This document shows, piece after piece, positions 17,441 to 29,185 of a DNA stretch of 64,000 nt; position 1 is the stretch's first letter; each line of letters starts with the position of its first letter. The stretch lies in NCBI RefSeq assembly GCF_029504655.1, contig NZ_JAQFIL010000001.1:2857001-2921000 (forward strand). Reading direction: 5' to 3'. The translations under genes and the position numbers were made by a program. The notes beneath the pieces were generated by a model. It was not told the origin of the DNA. It did not search any database and saw only the letters and a program-made list of their open reading frames with translations. This DNA comes from Catalinimonas alkaloidigena. GTDB taxonomy: Bacteria > Bacteroidota > Bacteroidia > Cytophagales > Cyclobacteriaceae.

Positions 17441-19790
17441 ATGGAATAAATTCCTGTTCAGTGTATGGATCTTTTCTGCCTATGGTCTGCTCTCTTAATT
17501 TTTTAACGGTTCCTGGCTTGACAGGGTCAGCGGCATTGCTCCACGAATTTCGTATGTAAGTTAAGACCGCCGCAAGTTTCTTATCTGTAAATTCAGGATT
17601 GGCTTTCAGACCGGGCATAATTGGCTGCACCATAGGTTCCTGATATACTTTTCCTTTCACAGTTACCGGTCCCTGCAAACCATGCAAGGCCACCAAAATC
17701 AGTCTTTCTTCTGATCCGGTAACCCATTCAGACCCATCAAGCGGAGGAGCAATTGGGGTTACACCTTTTCCATTTTCCTGATGACATCCCGAACAGGTAT
17801 GCTCATAAAGAGATTTTCCTAACACAAACTGTTCTTTTTCCGATTTGCTAAAAGCTTTTCCTTTCATTTGCCGACTGAGTTCAGCATTTGCGATGACTTC
17901 TCCCAAAGCATTTAATATCTCGTTATCATCAGAGTTACTTTTTGCAATCATGGCCTGATATTCCTTTTCTTTGCCATAAGTACTACTCACCAATGCTTCT
18001 CTGATCAAGGGATCTTCCCCATAGGTTAGTGCAATGTCTCTTAATAAAGGCAGAACTGTAGGTGAGTCATATTGCAAATATTCACCTAAGCTTAAAGCCA
18101 ACTGTAATTGAATTTGCTGACTGTCATGAGCGGCTAACCCTTTATAAATACGCAATGTTTCATCAGCGAAAGGAGTATGCACATTTCTTTCACCTATCCT
18201 TATTGCGGTGGTTTTGACCTTGATATCTTCAGATTGTAAACCGAGCTTAATTATCTCAGGATGAGTTTGTTGAAGCCCCTCCAATGACCATAAGGCATGC
18301 ATTTGAGTCACCGCATTTCCCTCTTTTACCAAAGCTTTTAGTTGGGGAATTACCGCTGCCTTTCTTTCTACCAAAAGTCTTTGAGCCTCATCACGCCACC
18401 AGCCATTAGGATGTGAAAGATACTCAAGCAGTTCTTCATCGCTCACTTGGTTCAGATCAGTATTTTCATTACCCTCAAAAACGTCAACGAATTCATCAAA
18501 CCAGCTTTTTTCATGGACAATCCTGTAGATTCTTCCCAGTCCTATAGGTTTTTCAAGCCCCCTGGACAAAATCTGCTCTCTCAGGTAATCAGTTACATAG
18601 GTTTCGTGCTGGATGATTCCCCTGTACATGTCCACCAGATACAGATTGCCATCAGGACCATTATACATACTTACCGGCCGGAAACGTTCGTCGGTTGAAG
18701 CCAGAAACTCTTTACCCTCATATGCAGGTTTTGCTGAAATGTATGCCCCCTCTTCTGCTAAAATATTTCTTTTGACCAGATTACCTGAAGGCTCTGGTAC
18801 AAATGCATTAGCGTGATATTCTTCTGGAAACTGGTCTCCACGATAAATTACCGGGCCGCTGGCAGCGGTAAATCGTGTTAATCTCCCCTGCTCATCGAGC
18901 ATCTCATCTTTATACCCTCTGTTGATACCCCGGTTAGGACGGATAGGATATACCTTCTGGTCACTGGCGATTTCCACATTAACGCTCTGTTCGGGATTCA
19001 TATGTGGATTTCTATTCATCATATTCGGGGGCACGAGGTCTCCTCTCAGCTGGTTGGAATTGGTATTGTAGAAGAGTCTTCCATAATCATCCTGTGCAAT
19101 ACCCCACTGTCCTCTAAATTCTGTTTCCTGTTTTTCCCATACTTTGGATTGAGCATCATACCGATAACGAGCTCTGGATTTTGCGTTATAATACCAGTTG
19201 TCCATAGCCCTCAGCATTCCGTTTGGCTGATGCTCTACATTCCCTCCAACAGCATAGACAGAGTCTATCAGGACTTTCTTACCTGCTTTATCGTTGTTAT
19301 TTTCAACAAACCACAGATTGGGAGGCTCCGCATAAACGATCCCATTGTCTACCATTCTGATCACACGCGGCAGTACCAATCCATCCAGAAACACTTTAGA
19401 TTGATCCATGCGGCCATCATCATCTGTATCTTCCAATATGACAATCCTACCAGTAGGCTGATCTTCCCCATTTCCCTCAACATCCGGCATGTAACTTTGC
19501 ATTTCAGCAACCCAAATGCGGCCTTTGCTGTCAAAAGTCATGGCTACAGGATCCTGTATGAGTGGTTCACTGGCAACCAGCTCTAAACGAAAGCCATCTT
19601 CCAACTGAAAGGATTGTAAAGCTTCCTCAGGACTTAGCACGGGTGCGGCATGAAACAGCACAGAATCCGGAATCGGCATGGTTTTATGCTCGTCAAAAAG
19701 TGAAATGCTACCGGAACTGATGAAAGAAAAGAAAATGATAGAGATGCCAAGAATGGTAATAATCACTGAAAATAATGTTCTTCTTTTCAT
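17439..19790 (-). CDS. PVC-type dehydrogenase/HEAT-repeat protein with c-type cytochrome domain
   Basis: The 783-residue exported protein has an N-terminal membrane or signal segment. A six-bladed propeller-like dehydrogenase domain (about 55-400) contains MTFDSKGRIWVAEMQSYMPD and LVDMYRGIIQHE. A HEAT-like helical section spans about 440-640. The C-terminal cytochrome c domain binds haem through C666-x2-C669-H670 (HTCSGCHQ) with a candidate axial Met near residue 725 (VQPIMPG). This architecture is abundant in Planctomycetes and some marine Bacteroidota and is thought to oxidise sugars or alcohols in the periplasm; the substrate is unknown. Confidence 0.88.
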   Translation of the reverse strand: MKRRTLFSVIITILGISIIFFSFISSGSISLFDEHKTMPIPDSVLFHAAPVLSPEEALQSFQLEDGFRLELVASEPLIQDPVAMTFDSKGRIWVAEMQSYMPDVEGNGEDQPTGRIVILEDTDDDGRMDQSKVFLDGLVLPRVIRMVDNGIVYAEPPNLWFVENNNDKAGKKVLIDSVYAVGGNVEHQPNGMLRAMDNWYYNAKSRARYRYDAQSKVWEKQETEFRGQWGIAQDDYGRLFYNTNSNQLRGDLVPPNMMNRNPHMNPEQSVNVEIASDQKVYPIRPNRGINRGYKDEMLDEQGRLTRFTAASGPVIYRGDQFPEEYHANAFVPEPSGNLVKRNILAEEGAYISAKPAYEGKEFLASTDERFRPVSMYNGPDGNLYLVDMYRGIIQHETYVTDYLREQILSRGLEKPIGLGRIYRIVHEKSWFDEFVDVFEGNENTDLNQVSDEELLEYLSHPNGWWRDEAQRLLVERKAAVIPQLKALVKEGNAVTQMHALWSLEGLQQTHPEIIKLGLQSEDIKVKTTAIRIGERNVHTPFADETLRIYKGLAAHDSQQIQLQLALSLGEYLQYDSPTVLPLLRDIALTYGEDPLIREALVSSTYGKEKEYQAMIAKSNSDDNEILNALGEVIANAELSRQMKGKAFSKSEKEQFVLGKSLYEHTCSGCHQENGKGVTPIAPPLDGSEWVTGSEERLILVALHGLQGPVTVKGKVYQEPMVQPIMPGLKANPEFTDKKLAAVLTYIRNSWSNAADPVKPGTVKKLREQTIGRKDPYTEQEFIP

Positions 19791-20158
19791 ACGAGAAAGA
19801 TGAGATGCTTTGGTTGTAATACTAAAATCATATTAGCGCGGGAGAAACGCACAAATAAACTTCTAATATAAGCATTGTGCTAAGCTAATGCGAAATCAAA
19901 TAATGTTTCTTTGTGAAAATTAAGAAATTCTTTAAGCTCAAGTCAGTTATTAAATTAAAATAGTAGTCAACATGGGAAGGGATTTATCAATATTATTTCA
20001 ATGGCTTACTTCTTAGTAGTTACTTTTTTATTCTATATGTCTGCCGTTTAATAATTGTTCGTCTAATCTTGAATATCAATTATTTCTTAACTTTTGAGCA
20101 TATTAACGATGCTTTTATAATGCGTAGCAGAATTTTTTGATATTAAAAAAGCTTAAAA
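19791..20158. other. Divergent intergenic region, 368 bp
   Basis: This AT-rich region lies between the divergent cytochrome gene (minus) and glycosidase gene (plus). It must hold both promoters. No RNA gene, repeat or clear promoter motif was recognised. Confidence 0.5.
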
Positions 20159-21619
20159 ATGGAGTTAAGAAAAATCAGCATAATTGTCATAATAATACAG
20201 TTTGCCATGCAATATGTGCATGCGCAAAATACAAACACCTTTCAGCTTCACCCTGAAAACCCTCATTACTTCTTATACCTGAATGAAGCAAGTATCATTG
20301 TGGGTTCCGCTGAGCATTATGGTGCCGTGATCAATATGGATTTTGATTATGAAAAATACCTGAATACACTTGGTAAAGAGCAACTCAACAATACCCGGCT
20401 TTTTACAGGAGCGTATGTAGAAAAGCAAGGTGATTTTGGCATTCAAAAAAACACCTTAGCACCAGCTGAAGAACGCCTGATTCTACCCTGGAAACGTTCT
20501 TCTGAAGCTGGATATGCTTTGGGCGGGAATAAATTTGACCTTAGTCAATGGGATGACGCTTATTTTCAAAGGCTCACAAATTTCATGAAGCTGGCGGCTG
20601 AGAATGAGGTGATCGTAGAAGTCACCCTTTTCTCTGCTCATTATGGTAACGGTTGGAGTTACAGTGCCTTTAATCCTCAAAACAATATTAACCAAACTTC
20701 AGATGTGCGTTCTGCACTTGTCAATACCTTAGAAAACGGTAACATACTTATACAGCAGGAAAACTATGTCCGTAAAATTGTCAGAGAGCTAAACGCATTT
20801 GATAATCTTTATTATGAAATTCAAAACGAGCCCTGGGCAGAAGAGCCAGATATGGTTTTTAACAGAAACCCCTATGGGCCCGATGATGACTGGCGGTCAA
20901 AAACACAGGTGGTCTCTCAAAAGTCAAATGCATGGCAAAGCCGTGTGGCTGAATGGATCAGGGATGAGGAAAGTAAGTTACCAAAGCAGCATCTGATCTC
21001 TCAAAACATCAGTAATTTTGAGTATCCCATTACAGAACCAGATCCAAATATTTCAATTTTCACCTTCCACTATGCTTTTCCCGGAGCTGTTTACCAGAAC
21101 TATTACCTGGACCGGGCAATTGGATTAAACGAAACCGGTTTTGCCGGTAAGGCAGACTCTACCTACAGTAGACAGGCCTGGCGTTTCATGATGGCAGGTG
21201 GTTCAATTTTCAGTCATCTGGATTATTCATTTTCAGTAGGCTCAGAAGATGGAACAGATACTACCTATGATGCTCCCGGTGGAGGAAGTCCTGCTTTGAG
21301 AGAGCAGCTTTTAGTCTTAAAATGCTTTTTTGAAAGCATTGATTTCGTTAAGCTAGCCCCAGATTTTATGACCATAGAATCTTCACCGGGTGCTAAAAGT
21401 TTGGCCTTGAGTGATCAGCAATCGCTATGGGTAATGTATATAGAACCCATGGCGTTAAAGTCATACCCTTTAACACTCAACTTACCGGCTGGTGAGTTTC
21501 AGGCCGAGTGGATAGCGGTTGAAAGCGGAAAAAAACTGGAAACAACAATGGTAGAAGGCAATCAATTGAATGTACCTGACTTTCCAGGAGAGAAAGCTGT
21601 AGTAATTCGTAAAAAGTAA
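20159..21619 (+). CDS. Secreted clan-A (GH5-like) glycoside hydrolase
   Basis: The 486-residue protein has a signal peptide (cleavage after YVHAQ). The (beta/alpha)8 barrel shows features of clan GH-A: ARLF-like LNNTRLFTGAY, VIVEVTLFSAHYGNG and the strand-4 acid/base motif LYYEIQNEPW. A probable nucleophile Glu is in IGLNETGFAG. The C-terminal 80 residues form a small beta domain (MYIEPMALKS onward). The family number and substrate cannot be fixed from sequence alone. Its neighbours are other secreted sugar enzymes. Confidence 0.78.
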   Translation: MELRKISIIVIIIQFAMQYVHAQNTNTFQLHPENPHYFLYLNEASIIVGSAEHYGAVINMDFDYEKYLNTLGKEQLNNTRLFTGAYVEKQGDFGIQKNTLAPAEERLILPWKRSSEAGYALGGNKFDLSQWDDAYFQRLTNFMKLAAENEVIVEVTLFSAHYGNGWSYSAFNPQNNINQTSDVRSALVNTLENGNILIQQENYVRKIVRELNAFDNLYYEIQNEPWAEEPDMVFNRNPYGPDDDWRSKTQVVSQKSNAWQSRVAEWIRDEESKLPKQHLISQNISNFEYPITEPDPNISIFTFHYAFPGAVYQNYYLDRAIGLNETGFAGKADSTYSRQAWRFMMAGGSIFSHLDYSFSVGSEDGTDTTYDAPGGGSPALREQLLVLKCFFESIDFVKLAPDFMTIESSPGAKSLALSDQQSLWVMYIEPMALKSYPLTLNLPAGEFQAEWIAVESGKKLETTMVEGNQLNVPDFPGEKAVVIRKK

Positions 21620-21943
21620 GCAAAATAAATATTCACATAAAAATAACTAATTCTAGTTTACTCAACCATCAAGCTTTTTATCGGTCGGAATTTATTGCTT
21701 TTACCCACTGCTATCCCCAGTTTGTATTAATATTATTCCGGTAAAAAAAGTTATTAGACAAGTGCTCTAGCTTTTATTAGGTTTACAGGATCTACTAGCG
21801 TACTCAATAGTTTTGGAGAAGGTTTATTTACAGTCAATAAGCTAAATTTTAGCTGACTTTGTATAAATTTACTTATTCACATTGATATAAAGTACTGTTT
21901 GTCTTTACAACTTTTTGAGACACATTAATCTTTAAAACAACCT
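21620..21943. other. Intergenic region, 324 bp, no gene recognised
   Basis: This AT-rich spacer lies between the glycosidase and the PhyH gene, both on the plus strand. No terminator hairpin, RNA gene or coding frame was recognised. It probably holds the PhyH promoter. Confidence 0.45.
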
Positions 21944-22837
21944 ATGCAAAGCCCTAAAGACTATTCAATTGATCATCAGCCTGTTTCTCAACTATTCAGT
22001 CAACCACAAAGTGCTGATGAATGGGAACAATACAGGCTTTCTGATGAGCAGGTCACTTTTTTTCATGAAAATGGCTACCTCTCTAATGTCAAATTATTAG
22101 AAGAGTGGCAGGTTGACCAATTGAATGAAGAGCTGGCTGCTATCGCAGAGCCTTCACATCCTGGAAATGCTCTTTTTTATGAGTTTCATTCCAACGAATC
22201 TTCTGACCCTGATGCAGTACTATTTCATTCTTTAGGACACTGGAGAATTACGCCCGGCTTCCACGATATTCTTTGGAATCCGGCATTTGTGATGGCTGCC
22301 AGTCAGTTGCTGGGTAATCAGAGCGTTCGTTTCTGGCACGACCAATTGTTTTGTAAACCCGCATTGCATGGTGGTGTAGTCGCCTGGCATCAGGATTATT
22401 CTTACTGGACCCGCACCCAACCCATGCAGCACCTTACCTGCTGGACTGGCCTGGATGATGCCAATATTGATAATGGTTGCCTTTACTACGTTCCCGGAAG
22501 TCATAAATGGGGTTTGCTTGATAAGCCGGAGCTTGCCGGTGATATGGAAGGTCTCATGGACTATCTAAATGAAGAGCAAAAGGCTGAGTTTAATCCTGTG
22601 CCTATAGAAATGAAAAAAGGCTATGGAACCTTCCACCATCCTTTGATGGTACACGGCTCATATGCTAATACATCAGAAAGATCACGTCGTGCTTTTGTAA
22701 TCAATGTATTTGCCGATGGAACACTATCTAATACAGATGATGTTTTACTTGAAGGGGTTCCGGTTGTGCACAGGGGAAATAAAATGGAAGGGCAGTTTTT
22801 TCCGCTCTTGTATGAGGCTGAAAATTCAGCATCATGA
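21944..22837 (+). CDS. Phytanoyl-CoA dioxygenase (PhyH) family enzyme
   Basis: This 297-residue cytosolic Fe(II)/2-oxoglutarate-dependent dioxygenase shows the facial triad: H149 and D151 in VAWHQDYSYW, and H237 in LMVHGSYANTS. The 2-oxoglutarate-binding Arg follows (R248 or R249 in SERSRRAF). YVPGSHKWG is another family hallmark. Such enzymes hydroxylate diverse small molecules; in Planctomycetes-like gene sets they often sit beside DUF1553/DUF1501 genes, as here. The substrate is not predictable. Confidence 0.9.
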   Translation: MQSPKDYSIDHQPVSQLFSQPQSADEWEQYRLSDEQVTFFHENGYLSNVKLLEEWQVDQLNEELAAIAEPSHPGNALFYEFHSNESSDPDAVLFHSLGHWRITPGFHDILWNPAFVMAASQLLGNQSVRFWHDQLFCKPALHGGVVAWHQDYSYWTRTQPMQHLTCWTGLDDANIDNGCLYYVPGSHKWGLLDKPELAGDMEGLMDYLNEEQKAEFNPVPIEMKKGYGTFHHPLMVHGSYANTSERSRRAFVINVFADGTLSNTDDVLLEGVPVVHRGNKMEGQFFPLLYEAENSAS

Positions 22838-22991
22838 CAGAGAGTGATTGGATGTCTTAATTTTTAATATTTCAGCATCCTGTTAACAATCACTAAAACA
22901 ATTGTATGGTGCTCTGAAAGCAGCATTTGCATTCCAGTAGAAAATATATTAAATATAATGCTAACAGGTTTATTAAAACCAATTTTTTGAG

Positions 22992-25900
22992 ATGGCTTTA
23001 TCCAATGTTTATATGTGCCTTAAAACTTCAAATTGGCTGGCTTATTTTCTTATATGTTTAATGGGGAGTGTCTTTTTTCTTCCCAGTTGCCGTGGATATG
23101 AAAAACCAGCTGAATTCAAGGAAGTAGAAGCGCAACTTCCCGAAAAAGTTGATTACAATCTACATGTCAAGCCCATTCTATCCGATAAGTGTTTTTTCTG
23201 CCATGGTCCCGATGAGGCCAGTCAGGAGGCGGGACTTGAACTGGCTACTCCCGAAGGTGCATTCGCTGCGCTTAAAGACAAACCAGGTGAATTCGCAATT
23301 GTAGCTGGCAAGCCTGGTAAAAGTGAAATGTTTCACCGTATCACCAGTGAAGATGCTGAATACATCATGCCCCCTCCAGCATCTAACCTCAAACTTACTG
23401 TCTACGAAAAAGCCGTGCTTACCAAATGGATAGAAGAAGGGGCTGAATACAAACCACATTGGGCTTTTATCAAGCCGGAAAAACATGACTTGCCCAAAGT
23501 AAAACAAGAGGAATGGATACAGAATCCTATTGACCAGTTTGTACTGGCTATGCTGGAACAAAAAGGGCTGCAGCCTTCACCGAAAGCTGATAAAGAAACT
23601 TTACTCAGGCGCCTTAGTCTGGATCTCACCGGATTACCTCCCACGATTGAAGAAATTGATGGGTTTTTAGCCGACCATTCCGATAAAGCTTATGAAAAAG
23701 TTGTAGACCGATTGCTGGACTCTCCTCATTATGGAGAACGGATGGCGGTAAACTGGATGGATGCTTCTCGTTATGCTGACACCCACGGTTATACGGTTGA
23801 CCGCTATCGTCCCATGTGGCCCTGGAGAGACTGGGTAATTAAGGCTTATAATGAAAACATGCCTTTTGACCAGTTCGCAAGCTGGCAATTGGCTGGAGAC
23901 CTGCTTCCCAATGCCAGCCGGGAACAAAAACTGGCTACGGCATACAATCGTAACCATGCCCAGAATATGGAAGGAGGCATTGTGAATGAAGAGTTCAGGG
24001 TAGAATATGTGGCAGACCGAACCAATACTTTAGGCACAAATTTTTTGGGCTTGACTGTGGAGTGTGCCCGATGTCATGATCATAAATACGATCCAATTTC
24101 GCAAAAGGACTATTATCAGCTATTTGGCTTTTTTAATCAGGTAGACGAAGCCGGGCAGATTTCCTGGGATGATGCCATGCCTGTACCAACTATTTTACTC
24201 ACTGATGAAAAAGAAGACAGTTTGCTGGCTTTCATTGATCAGAAAATTGCTGAGACGGAAAAAGGCATTGAAAAGATAAAAAAAGAGAAGAAAAATGAGT
24301 TTGAGGAGGCTTATAAAAACAGAGCTTTTCCGAAAATTAATAAGGTAAAGGAAGGCTTACAAGCTCATTTTACACTTGATCAATTAAATCAAGGTCAGTT
24401 TGCAAGCAGTATTTCTCCTAAACACAAAGGAAATTTAGCAGATCCGGTGCTGGTGGAAGGCAAATTTGGAAAAGCGGTAAAACTTAATGGTGATGAAGCA
24501 CTAGATCTGGGAGAAGTAGGCGTTTTTGGGCGGGCCAACCCATTCTCTATTTCACTTTGGGTCAATATTCCAGAGCAGTTGAAAGAAGGTGTTATATTTC
24601 ATAAGGGAAATGGTGCCATACTTTACAATTTCAGAGGCTATCACCTGGCAATACGAGATCATAAATTTGAGCTGTTGATGGCGCATACCTGGCCTTATAA
24701 TAATATTATCAAACTCTCAACCAGTGCTGCACCCAAAAAAGAATGGATACACCTTGCCGTGACTTATGATGGCAGTAGTAAAGCCAAAGGCTTAAAACTA
24801 TATGTAGACGGTCAGGAACAGCAAATGCTGACCGAAAAGGATAATCTTTACAAAGACATCCTTTTTCCTGCAATGGACAAAGAACCCGGCTTACAGTTAG
24901 GTGCCCGGTGGAGAGGAGTAGGTTTTAAAAATGGCCTGGCAGATGAGATTAAGGTATATGAAAGAGCGTTAAGCGCTCCAGAGATTGCGAGTCTGGCAGG
25001 AACAATCAATATTTCAAAAGAATCAACAAATAATGCTGTTAAACAAGGATATTATCATTATTACCTCTCACATCAAGTACCAGCTTACAAAGTTCAGCTG
25101 AAAAGGCTGGAAAAACTTAGGCAGCAGAGGAACGATATTGTGGAAGAAGTGGATGAGATGATGGTCATGGATGAGCTGGAAGAAAATCGGCCTACTTATT
25201 TGTTGGAAAGAGGTGCTTATGATGCGCATGGAGAAAAGGTAGAGCCAGGAATTCCTGAAAAAATTCTTCCTTTTCCTGACTCACTAAGTCGAGATCGTTT
25301 GGGTTTGGCTCAATGGCTTTTTCATAAAGATCACCCTCTTACCTCCAGGGTAATAGTAAACCGCTTCTGGCAGCATTATTTTGGTAAAGGTCTGGTAAGC
25401 ACAGCCGCTGATTTCGGAAATCAGGGAAATCTTCCCTCCCACCCCAGGCTGCTGGATTGGCTGGCTGTAAAGTTCAGAGAATCAGGCTGGGATATGAAAG
25501 CAATGCAGAAGTTAATTGTCATGTCTGCGACCTACCGCCAATCTTCATTGGCGACCCAGGAACTGCTGAAAAACGATCCGGACAATCTATTGCTAGCCAG
25601 GGGGCCATCAGGCCGACTCAGCGCTGAAATGTTGCGTGATCATGCGCTGGCTTCCAGTGGTCTGCTGGTAAAAGATATTGGCGGCCCCAGCGTGAAACCC
25701 TATCAGCCAGAAGGCTTGTGGGCTTTCAACGGAGCTACCTATATACAGGATCAGGGTCATAAGCTTTTTCGTCGTAGCCTTTATACATTCTGGAAACGTA
25801 CTGTTCCTCCTCCATCTATGGGAACGTTTGACGCACCCAGCAGAAGCTATTGTGTCGTGGAAAGGCAGCAGACCAGCACGCCCTTACAGGCATTGATTTT

Positions 25901-26222
25901 GCTCAACGACCCGCAGTTTGTAGAAGCCAGCCGTAATATCGCTTACCGGGTTCTTACCGAAAAAGAAAGCCAGGAGGAAAGAATAAATTTAACCTATCGT
26001 CTGCTTACGGGCCGTGAAACTCAAGAAAGTGAAATGAAGGTATTGAAGAAGCTGTTAGAGAATGAAAACGCAAATTTCAAAGACCACCCTGACAAAACAG
26101 CAGGCTGGTTGAGTGTAGGAGAAAGCGATCAAATGCCCGATGTATCTCCTCAACTGCTGGCCAGTTATACGGTAGTTGCCAGTGCCATAATGAATTCTGA
26201 TGCTTTTATCACCAAAAGGTAA
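22992..26222 (+). CDS. DUF1549/DUF1553 lipoprotein with cytochrome-c-like and LamG domains
   Basis: The 1076-residue protein is probably a lipoprotein (FFLPSC, C33). A PSCyt1-type haem motif C67-x2-C70-H71 (KCFFCHGPD) comes first. DUF1549 (about 180-400; [30 protein letters not shown]) follows, then a LamG/concanavalin-like domain (about 455-670). The last part is DUF1553 (about 760-1040; [28 protein letters not shown]). It is almost always paired with a DUF1501 gene, here 10 bp downstream. The pair is expected to act at the cell envelope in an unknown redox or hydrolytic step on complex organic matter. Confidence 0.92.
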   Translation: MALSNVYMCLKTSNWLAYFLICLMGSVFFLPSCRGYEKPAEFKEVEAQLPEKVDYNLHVKPILSDKCFFCHGPDEASQEAGLELATPEGAFAALKDKPGEFAIVAGKPGKSEMFHRITSEDAEYIMPPPASNLKLTVYEKAVLTKWIEEGAEYKPHWAFIKPEKHDLPKVKQEEWIQNPIDQFVLAMLEQKGLQPSPKADKETLLRRLSLDLTGLPPTIEEIDGFLADHSDKAYEKVVDRLLDSPHYGERMAVNWMDASRYADTHGYTVDRYRPMWPWRDWVIKAYNENMPFDQFASWQLAGDLLPNASREQKLATAYNRNHAQNMEGGIVNEEFRVEYVADRTNTLGTNFLGLTVECARCHDHKYDPISQKDYYQLFGFFNQVDEAGQISWDDAMPVPTILLTDEKEDSLLAFIDQKIAETEKGIEKIKKEKKNEFEEAYKNRAFPKINKVKEGLQAHFTLDQLNQGQFASSISPKHKGNLADPVLVEGKFGKAVKLNGDEALDLGEVGVFGRANPFSISLWVNIPEQLKEGVIFHKGNGAILYNFRGYHLAIRDHKFELLMAHTWPYNNIIKLSTSAAPKKEWIHLAVTYDGSSKAKGLKLYVDGQEQQMLTEKDNLYKDILFPAMDKEPGLQLGARWRGVGFKNGLADEIKVYERALSAPEIASLAGTINISKESTNNAVKQGYYHYYLSHQVPAYKVQLKRLEKLRQQRNDIVEEVDEMMVMDELEENRPTYLLERGAYDAHGEKVEPGIPEKILPFPDSLSRDRLGLAQWLFHKDHPLTSRVIVNRFWQHYFGKGLVSTAADFGNQGNLPSHPRLLDWLAVKFRESGWDMKAMQKLIVMSATYRQSSLATQELLKNDPDNLLLARGPSGRLSAEMLRDHALASSGLLVKDIGGPSVKPYQPEGLWAFNGATYIQDQGHKLFRRSLYTFWKRTVPPPSMGTFDAPSRSYCVVERQQTSTPLQALILLNDPQFVEASRNIAYRVLTEKESQEERINLTYRLLTGRETQESEMKVLKKLLENENANFKDHPDKTAGWLSVGESDQMPDVSPQLLASYTVVASAIMNSDAFITKR

Positions 26223-26232
26223 ATTATCAACA

Positions 26233-27684
26233 ATGTCAAAGAAGAAAGATACTATAAACATTGCAAGTACATTGAACCGCAGAACGTTTCTTTCTAAATC
26301 TGCTATGGGTCTGGGAGCTGCTGCATTAGGTTCTATGCTTAATCCTTCAGCGACATTTGGCAAAACTACCTCCGGGGGTATTTTGTCTTCTCCCCATTTT
26401 GCCCCTAAAGCAAAAAGAGTCATCTATCTATTCCAAAGTGGAGGTCCTTCTCAACTGGAAACTTTTGATTACAAGCCAAAGCTGGAAAAAATGAATGGAG
26501 AAGAACTTCCTGACTCCGTTAGACAAGGACAGAGGCTCACCGGGATGAGTGCCGGACAATCATCTCTGCCATTGGCAGGATCAACCTATTCATTTCAACA
26601 ATACGGAAAAAGTGGATCCTGGGTGAGTGAGCTTTTACCCTACACCAGCCAGATCGTAGATGAGCTCTGCTTCATCAAAAGTATGCACACTGAGGCCATT
26701 AACCATGATCCGGCGATCACATTTTTCCAAACTGGTTCGCAACTTGCCGGTCGCCCCAGTATTGGCTCCTGGCTTGACTACGGGCTGGGTTCTGAAAATG
26801 AAAACTTACCTTCTTTTATTGTATTAGTATCTAAAAATGCCGGAGGACAACCGCTTTATGCCCGACTTTGGGGCAATGGTTTCCTGCCTTCCCGACATCA
26901 GGGGGTGCAATTCCGTTCCGGCAAAGATCCTGTCCTTTACCTCAATGATCCCAATGGTTACCACAGCAGTGATCGGCGTAGCATGCTCAATTATCTGAAA
27001 GAACTAAACAAAGCACAATTAAGCATCTATGGAGATCCAGAAATCCAAAATCGTATCGCTCAGTATGAAATGGCGTTTCGTATGCAAACTTCTGTACCTG
27101 AAGTAACAGATATGTCAGATGAGCCAGACTGGGTATTTGATATGTATGGACCTGATTCACGGGACCCTGGCACATATGCTGCTAACTGTCTTATGGCCAG
27201 GAGGTTGATAGAAAGGGATGTCAAATTTGTGCAGCTCTATCATCAGGGCTGGGATCAGCACAATGACCTGCCTGCCGGTATTAAAAGTCAATGTAAAAAG
27301 ACTGATCAGGCCTCTGCCGCATTGGTCAGGGATCTCAAACAAAGAGGTTTACTGGAAGATACGCTGGTCATCTGGGGTGGTGAATTTGGCCGTACCAATT
27401 ATTCTCAAGGTAAGCTGACCAAAGATAACTATGGGCGTGACCATCACCCCCGCTGCTTCACTATGTGGATGGCTGGTGCGGGAGTAAAAAAAGGCTTTAC
27501 ATATGGGGAAACAGATGAGTTTGGTTATAACATTGTCAAAGACCCTGTTCATGTTCATGATTTTCAGGCTACCTTACTCCATCTATTAGGGATAGATCAT
27601 GAACGATTGACATTTAAACATCAGGGAAGAAGATACAGGCTTACTGACGTACATGGAAAAATAGTGAAACAGATTCTCAGCTAG
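26233..27684 (+). CDS. DUF1501 protein with Tat signal
   Basis: ATG 26233 (10 bp after the stop of the DUF1553 gene) is preferred over the ATG at 26200, which lies inside that gene. The 483-residue protein begins with a twin-arginine-type leader ([19 protein letters not shown]). DUF1501 is related to the sulfatase/alkaline phosphatase fold; [17 protein letters not shown] near the start and [15 protein letters not shown] are its hallmarks. It would be exported folded and act with the DUF1553 partner. The molecular activity of this pair is not established. Confidence 0.92.
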   Translation: MSKKKDTINIASTLNRRTFLSKSAMGLGAAALGSMLNPSATFGKTTSGGILSSPHFAPKAKRVIYLFQSGGPSQLETFDYKPKLEKMNGEELPDSVRQGQRLTGMSAGQSSLPLAGSTYSFQQYGKSGSWVSELLPYTSQIVDELCFIKSMHTEAINHDPAITFFQTGSQLAGRPSIGSWLDYGLGSENENLPSFIVLVSKNAGGQPLYARLWGNGFLPSRHQGVQFRSGKDPVLYLNDPNGYHSSDRRSMLNYLKELNKAQLSIYGDPEIQNRIAQYEMAFRMQTSVPEVTDMSDEPDWVFDMYGPDSRDPGTYAANCLMARRLIERDVKFVQLYHQGWDQHNDLPAGIKSQCKKTDQASAALVRDLKQRGLLEDTLVIWGGEFGRTNYSQGKLTKDNYGRDHHPRCFTMWMAGAGVKKGFTYGETDEFGYNIVKDPVHVHDFQATLLHLLGIDHERLTFKHQGRRYRLTDVHGKIVKQILS

Positions 27685-27908
27685 GTGACATTTCCAGCTA
27701 TTTATTGCGTCTATGGGGCACAGCGTGCTCTATACGCAAGCCACTTTATCAGCACAGGGTAACTCGTAACCTAACAAAAATTTTAATCTGGTTTAGCCTG
27801 TAAAGAAGCAGTTCGTCAGTAAGATCAGAAATCATTACTTTCTTAAGGGGGAACTGATATTTTTTGTATTTTGATTGATTCAGATATAACAACAACCTAT
27901 CAATTTTT

Positions 27909-29117
27909 ATGAAAAGAATTTTTCCCCATTCCGGTTTAAGCCGCCGTAATTTTATCAAAAACTCCGCTGCACTAGGAGTTGGATTGGGTTTTACCGGTAC
28001 TTCAGCTTTTGCCTCATCTTTCAATAAAATTCAAAATGTTCTACCCCGCTGGAGGGGTTTTAACCTGCTGGATTTCTTTTCTCCTGATCCTGACAATTCA
28101 AGGCCTCAGACCAAAGAAGATTATTTCCGCTGGATGTCTGACTGGGGATTTGATTTCGTAAGAATTCCGATGGCATATCCTACCTATCTTGATATTGACC
28201 ATAGCCAGAAAATCACACCTGAACAGGTGTATCACATTGATGTACAAAGAGTAGATCGGATTTCCAGCTTAATTGACTTAGCGCATAAGTACAATCTGCA
28301 TGTCAGCCTGAATTTACACCGGGCACCCGGCTATTGTGTCAACGCCGGTTTTTATGAGCCCTACAACCTTTGGAAAGATCAGGAAGCGCTGGAAGCCTTT
28401 TGTTTTCATTGGAACATGTGGGCCACGCGCTACAAAAATACTTCTTCGGATAAGATCAGTTTTGACCTGGTGAATGAACCCAGCATGCGGGAAGATATGA
28501 ACGACCAGCACTCTCGCCGTAGTTCTGTACCGGGTGAACTTTACCGCAAAGTTGCCAAAGCAGCTTCAGCAACCATTCGTAAAGCTAATCCTAATCACCT
28601 GGTCATCGCAGATGGTAATGATGTGGGTACCAGTGTGATTCCTGAAATCACTGACCTGAACATAGCACAGAGCTGTCGCGGTTACTATCCCGGAATTATT
28701 TCTCACTACAAGGCTCCCTGGGCTAATAAAGACCCTGATAGCTTACCGGAGCCTAAATGGCCGGGTACAATAGAGTTTACGGTTCAGGATAGCACCGGCC
28801 AAGAGGTTAAGAAACCTATGGTTTTGAAAAGAGAGATGCTGGAGACTTTTTACCAGCCCTGGATTGAATTGGTAAAAAGCGGTGTAGGCGTACACTGTGG
28901 TGAATGTGGCTGCTGGAATAAGACTCCTCACGATGTTTTCCTGGCCTGGTTTGACGATGTGCTGGACATACTTACCACCCATAACATAGGCTATGGTATC
29001 TGGGAGTTCAGCGGCAGCTTCGGCTTACTGGATTCTGGTCGTGAAGATGTAGATTATGAAGACTGGTACGGACACAAGCTAGATAGAAAAATGCTTGACC
29101 TTTTGATGAAACATTAA
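27909..29117 (+). CDS. Tat-exported GH5-like cellulase-family hydrolase
   Basis: The 402-residue protein has a twin-arginine leader (SRRNFIKNSAALGVG, cleavage near TSAFA). The GH5-type barrel has RIPMAYP, SLNLHRAPGY and the acid/base Glu E190 in FDLVNEPSM. The probable nucleophile is E332 in VHCGECGCWN. Tat export suggests cofactor-independent but rapidly folding enzyme, or co-export with the DUF1501 system. Exact specificity is unknown. A 224-bp spacer separates it from the DUF1501 gene. Confidence 0.87.
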   Translation: MKRIFPHSGLSRRNFIKNSAALGVGLGFTGTSAFASSFNKIQNVLPRWRGFNLLDFFSPDPDNSRPQTKEDYFRWMSDWGFDFVRIPMAYPTYLDIDHSQKITPEQVYHIDVQRVDRISSLIDLAHKYNLHVSLNLHRAPGYCVNAGFYEPYNLWKDQEALEAFCFHWNMWATRYKNTSSDKISFDLVNEPSMREDMNDQHSRRSSVPGELYRKVAKAASATIRKANPNHLVIADGNDVGTSVIPEITDLNIAQSCRGYYPGIISHYKAPWANKDPDSLPEPKWPGTIEFTVQDSTGQEVKKPMVLKREMLETFYQPWIELVKSGVGVHCGECGCWNKTPHDVFLAWFDDVLDILTTHNIGYGIWEFSGSFGLLDSGREDVDYEDWYGHKLDRKMLDLLMKH

Positions 29118-29185
29118 TCCATAAGCTTCTTAAAATCAGACGTTTATATCTAAATTTTCTATCAATCAGTTGATGTGTTGTTACT

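Noticed and set aside
19002..19586. Long plus-strand open frame opposite the PVC-type cytochrome gene (194 codons)
   Set aside because: It is antisense to a well-supported protein with clear motifs, and its translation has no recognisable domain; a shadow frame.
23178..23561. Minus-strand frame inside the DUF1549/DUF1553 gene
   Set aside because: Antisense shadow of a strongly supported protein.
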